NCBI GenBank assembly: GCA_029778105.1
Contig: JAKOQZ010000137.1
Location: 1 to 37,989, forward strand
Origin: Pseudomonadota bacterium
GTDB taxonomy: Bacteria; Pseudomonadota; Alphaproteobacteria; Micropepsales; Micropepsaceae
Length of the DNA: 37,989 nucleotides
Reading direction: 5' to 3'
Part shown: piece after piece, positions 35,130 through 37,989 of the stretch
Position numbering within the stretch: position 1 is the stretch's first letter
Layout of the letters: the number at the start of each line of letters is the position of its first letter
Notes under the pieces: generated by a model
Told to the model about the DNA's origin: nothing
The model's database searches: none
What the model saw: only the letters and a program-made list of their open reading frames with translations
Program-made: the position numbers and the translations under genes

Positions 35130-36073
35130 GCGATCTGGCGCGCTGGACCGGGCAGGATGTCGCCGCGCTTTTCGAGCGGGTGAAGACCTGGGGCCGGTGG
35201 GGCGCGGACGACGAGCGCGGCACGCTCAACTACCTCACGCCGCAGATCGTGGCGGCGGCCGCCTGCGCCGTGCACTCGGGTCAGACCGTCAGCTGCGCCC
35301 GCGACTTTCCCGTCCATCCTCATCCGGAAAACCCCTTTCCGGCCCAGCATCACATGGTGGTCGCGGGCGATGATCCGTGCGTGCCCGGCGGCAACGGGCT
35401 GGAGACGTCGATGGACTATATCGGCATCGCCTTTCACGGCATGGCGTCCAGCCATATCGACGCGCTCTGCCATGTCTTCGTCGAAGGCCGAATGTATAAC
35501 GGCTGGCCGGCGACCGATGTGAAAAGCACCGGCGCCCGGCGCAACTCCATCATGGCGGCCAAGGATGGCATCGTCGGCCGCGGCGTCCTGCTCGATCTGC
35601 CGCGCGCGACCGGCGTTCCCTTTCTCGACCCCGGGCCTGAGATCACGCCCGACGATCTTGAAGCCGCCGAACGTGCGCACGGCCTCACCGTCGGCGTCGG
35701 CGACATCGTGCTCATCCGCACCGGCCGCGATGCACGCCGTGAGTCCGTATCCACCGCGACGCCGGATGGTCAGCGTCTCGCGGGCCTGCATCCGGCTTGC
35801 GCCGAATGGCTCCACGAGCGCCGCGTTGCCGCCCTGGGCGGAGATGGCGTGCACGATCCCCTGCCGGGCGGCGCGCGCTACGAGGCGTGGCCTGTGCCCA
35901 TCCACATGTGCGGTCTCGTCGCCATGGGCCTGCATCTGCTCGACAATCTCTGGCTCGAGGATCTGGCCGCCGCCTGCGCGGCCGCGTCGCGCTGGAGCTT
36001 CCTGCTGACCGTCGCTCCGCTGCGGATCGAGCGTGGCACCGGCTCGCCCGTCAATCCCATCGCCATCCTCTGA
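35126..36073 (+). CDS. Cyclase family protein (KynB-like metal-dependent hydrolase)
   Basis: This 315-aa protein belongs to the cyclase/kynurenine-formamidase superfamily. The metal-binding H-x-D-x-x-x-H motif is H110, D112 and H116 in HGMASSHIDALCH, followed by the MYNG segment. This is the longer cyclase branch, not the ~210-aa KynB. The N-terminus (LARWTGQDVAALFERVKTWGRWG) and the GDIVLIRTGR motif are typical. It overlaps the VOC gene by 4 bases (ATGA). In this superfamily the reactions are hydrolysis of amides or lactones or ring closure. In context it probably acts on a product of the LLM monooxygenase. Confidence 0.9.
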   Translation: MSDLARWTGQDVAALFERVKTWGRWGADDERGTLNYLTPQIVAAAACAVHSGQTVSCARDFPVHPHPENPFPAQHHMVVAGDDPCVPGGNGLETSMDYIGIAFHGMASSHIDALCHVFVEGRMYNGWPATDVKSTGARRNSIMAAKDGIVGRGVLLDLPRATGVPFLDPGPEITPDDLEAAERAHGLTVGVGDIVLIRTGRDARRESVSTATPDGQRLAGLHPACAEWLHERRVAALGGDGVHDPLPGGARYEAWPVPIHMCGLVAMGLHLLDNLWLEDLAAACAAASRWSFLLTVAPLRIERGTGSPVNPIAIL

Positions 36074-36117
36074 AACGCGGCGCCGTCCTCAAGACGGCGG
36101 ATCATCATCAGAAATTA

Positions 36118-36129
36118 TAACAGCCGTTA
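36118..36129. promoter_or_regulatory. TetR operator-like site 4 (LLM monooxygenase promoter)
   Basis: TAAC-AGCC-GTTA sits inside the longer perfect palindrome TTATAACAGCCGTTATAA (36115-36132). It ends 20 bases before the monooxygenase ATG and closely matches site 3. It indicates that this gene has its own TetR-controlled promoter within the cluster. Confidence 0.65.
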
Positions 36130-36149
36130 TAAAAAAGGACGAGCCGGTC

Positions 36150-37322
36150 ATGAAGTTCGACATATTCTGCGAAATCCAGCGCCCCGAGCCCTGGCCCGCC
36201 GACCATGAAGCCTCGCTGTTCCGCGAAACGCTCGAGCAGGCCGAGGCGGCCGACGGCGCCGGCTTCGATGTCTGGTGGGAGGTCGAACATCACAGTGCTC
36301 CGGCGTTCTCCTATTCCTCCGCGCCAGCCGTCGTTCTGGCGGCCATCGCCATGCGCACCCGCCGCATGCATATCGGCCATGCCGGCGTACTGGCCCCGTT
36401 CCGCATCAATAATCCCTACCGGGTCGCCGAGGCCGCCGCGACGCTCGATCTCCTCAGCGGCGGCCGGCTCGAGCTCGGCCTCGCCAAGTCCGGCGGCAAG
36501 GAATGGGAGACGTTCGGCGTCGATCCCGACAGCGCCCGCGGCCAGGTCCGCGAGGCCTTCGCCATCATCTCCCGCTTCTGGACCGAGAAGGAAGTCTCGT
36601 GGGACAGCGACGACTTCTCCATCCCGGCCCGCGAGTGCATCCCCAAGCCGCTGCAGAAGCCCCATCCCCGGCTATGGCAAACCTGCGGCAGCCCGGAATC
36701 GTTCCGCATGGCGGGCGAGATGGGCGTCGGCTGTCTCGGCACCACCTTGCTCAGCCCCGTCTCGTTCATGGGGCAGATGATCCAGGAGCATGAAGCCGGC
36801 CTCGCGAACTGCAAGCCGGCCGGCAAGGCGGTCAACCGCGAGAAGGGCATCTTCACCTTCGTCCACGTCGCCGAAACGCGCGACGCTGCGATCCGCAACG
36901 GCGCGGCGCTCGCGGCGCTCTGGTATGTCCACGCCGCGCCCATTGTCTTCAAGGTGCCGCGGGCCGTCTGGTACGACGCCATCCGCGCGGGGCTGCATCC
37001 CAACGCCGCACGCGACACCGCCGCGCTCAAGGGCGACGATTCCACCAGCCTCGACATCGCGCCGGACGAGCTCCCCGTCCTGCGCCTTCTCAAGCTGATG
37101 GCGCGGGGCGAGACCGTCTCGAAGCAAGAGGCGCACGAGGTCCTCGAAGCGCTCGACTCGGTCGTCATCGGCGACCCCGATCATTGCCGCACCAAACTCG
37201 AAGCCTACCGGGCCATCGGAACCGATCGCATGATGTGCCTCATGCAGTTCGGCGCGATTCCGCACGAGGCGGTGCTGAACAGCATTCGCCTCGCCGGCCG
37301 GCATCTCATCCCGCACTTCTGA
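36150..37322 (+). CDS. LLM class flavin-dependent monooxygenase (luciferase-like)
   Basis: This 390-aa protein is a bacterial-luciferase-like flavin oxygenase that uses reduced FMN supplied by a separate reductase. Characteristic segments are the N-terminal MKFDIFCEIQRPE, the EQAEAADGAGFDVWWEVEHH region, RTRRMHIGHAGVLAPFRINNPYRVAEAAATLDLLSGGRLELGL and a C-terminal segment VVIGDPDHCRTKLEAYRAIGTDRMMCLMQFG. ATG 36150 is preceded by AAGGAC; earlier in-frame starts would extend through the operator into the cyclase gene. No flavin reductase is visible in the window. It may start oxidative breakdown of the imported compound, for example by Baeyer-Villiger-type or C-N/C-S oxidation; which is unknown. 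Confidence 0.93.
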   Translation: MKFDIFCEIQRPEPWPADHEASLFRETLEQAEAADGAGFDVWWEVEHHSAPAFSYSSAPAVVLAAIAMRTRRMHIGHAGVLAPFRINNPYRVAEAAATLDLLSGGRLELGLAKSGGKEWETFGVDPDSARGQVREAFAIISRFWTEKEVSWDSDDFSIPARECIPKPLQKPHPRLWQTCGSPESFRMAGEMGVGCLGTTLLSPVSFMGQMIQEHEAGLANCKPAGKAVNREKGIFTFVHVAETRDAAIRNGAALAALWYVHAAPIVFKVPRAVWYDAIRAGLHPNAARDTAALKGDDSTSLDIAPDELPVLRLLKLMARGETVSKQEAHEVLEALDSVVIGDPDHCRTKLEAYRAIGTDRMMCLMQFGAIPHEAVLNSIRLAGRHLIPHF

Positions 37323-37331
37323 CCGGCGCGT

Positions 37332-37982
37332 TCAGCGCTGTGCGATCAGCAGGCGCACTTTCTCCAGGATGACCTGTTCGTCCTCGTGAAAGTCGAACGT
37401 GCTGCGAAAGCGGCCTTCGCGGTCGATCAGGAACACGGACGCCGTGTGGTCGACCGTATAGTTGCCCGACGCGTCGGGTTTCTGCGCCTGATAGAAGACG
37501 TGATACGCCTTCGCCACGGCGGCGATCTCCGCCGGGCTGCCCGTCAGCATCACGATGCGCGTGTCGAACAGGTCGCGGAACGCTTTCAGCGTCTCGGGCC
37601 TGTCGCGCTGCGGATCGACGCTGATGAGCACGGGCTGCACCTCGCCCGCATCCCGGCCCAGCTCGCTCAGCACGTTCGCCATCGTCGCCAGCGTCGTCGG
37701 GCAGACATCCGGGCAATGGGTGAACCCGAAAAACACCAGCGCCACCTTGCCGTTCAGCGACGCGCTGTCGAAGCGCCGCCCGTCCTGATCGGTCAGGACG
37801 AACGGCGCCATCCGCGCCGCCGGCGCCAGAACGGTCTGTTCCGGTGCGTCGGATTTCATCGTCGCCAGCAAGACGCCCGATCCGATGGCGGCCGCCAGCG
37901 CCAGCAGGGCCAGCATCTTCATCCGCCGCGTCCTTTCGGGCGCGGCGGGCTTGTGCGCGTTCCCGCGCGTGGGGTTGGTCAT
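37332..37982 (-). CDS. Sco/SenC family copper chaperone for cytochrome oxidase
   Basis: This 216-aa protein has an N-terminal membrane anchor (MKMLALLALAAAIGSGVLLAT, about residues 21-41) and a periplasmic thioredoxin-like Sco domain. The copper ligands are C90 and C94 (HCPDVCP) and H179 (TVDHTASVF). Sco proteins deliver copper to CuA of aa3 oxidase and, in some bacteria, help cbb3 assembly. ATG 37982 fits; GTG 37985 directly before it is an alternative. The gene reaches the window edge, so its operon partners cannot be seen. It converges with the LLM gene, with 9 bases between stops. Confidence 0.93.
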   Translation of the reverse strand: MTNPTRGNAHKPAAPERTRRMKMLALLALAAAIGSGVLLATMKSDAPEQTVLAPAARMAPFVLTDQDGRRFDSASLNGKVALVFFGFTHCPDVCPTTLATMANVLSELGRDAGEVQPVLISVDPQRDRPETLKAFRDLFDTRIVMLTGSPAEIAAVAKAYHVFYQAQKPDASGNYTVDHTASVFLIDREGRFRSTFDFHEDEQVILEKVRLLIAQR

Positions 37983-37989
37983 CACGCGA

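Overview
The window is a gene-dense, high-GC segment of an alphaproteobacterial chromosome. Evidence for this is the ccoNOQP-GHIS order, an FNR/FnrL regulator beside hemN, two outer-membrane TonB-dependent receptors, a ScfR-type regulator divergent from a long (~540 aa) isocitrate lyase, and pervasive ATGA/GTGA start-stop overlaps. Sphingomonad-, caulobacter- or Rhizomicrobium-like lineages would fit, but I cannot fix the genus. I saw no tRNA, rRNA, CRISPR array, insertion sequence or phage gene.

Layout. (1) 1-5034: the 3' part of a dipeptide/oligopeptide ABC transporter operon (permease fragment, second permease, fused double ATPase) translationally coupled to an aldehyde dehydrogenase and an SDR dehydrogenase. 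(2) 5198-9906: a TonB-dependent receptor, an alpha/beta hydrolase, a P1-family (DmpA-like) self-processing peptidase and a conserved 128-aa protein of unknown function. (3) 9970-21766: a micro-oxic respiration island. It holds a DUF2946-like exported protein, ccoS-I-H-G-P-Q-O-N (cbb3 oxidase and its copper/assembly factors, minus strand), hemN, a GNAT-like protein, the FNR regulator and OmpW. Four TTGA(N)-N4-(R)TCAA boxes sit in the promoters of this island, so one FNR protein probably controls all of it, including the two poorly characterised genes at its left edge. (4) 21829-26348: an SDR, a TetR regulator, a benzaldehyde-lyase-like thiamine-diphosphate enzyme and a PhyH-type Fe(II)/2-oxoglutarate dioxygenase. 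A related operator-like sequence lies upstream of all four genes (three copies, one in a shared divergent promoter). This looks like a small hydroxylation/C-C-cleavage pathway. (5) 26361-31543: the ScfR-type regulator, aceA, a 77-aa unknown and aceB, that is, the glyoxylate shunt. (6) 31547-37322: a BetI-like TetR regulator, a second TonB-dependent receptor, a VOC protein, a cyclase-family metalloenzyme and an LLM flavin monooxygenase. Four copies of an AAC-N4-GTTA palindrome lie at the tetR, receptor and monooxygenase promoters, so this is probably a one-regulator uptake-and-degradation cluster for an unidentified small molecule. (7) 37332-37982: a Sco/SenC copper chaperone, functionally linked to oxidase assembly.

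The strongest candidates for undescribed biology are the two small catabolic regulons (4 and 6) with their recurring operators, and the unknown proteins attached to the FNR regulon and to the glyoxylate-shunt operon. All operator assignments come from reading repeats by eye. No database search was run, and family names rest on motifs and on recall of family sequences.
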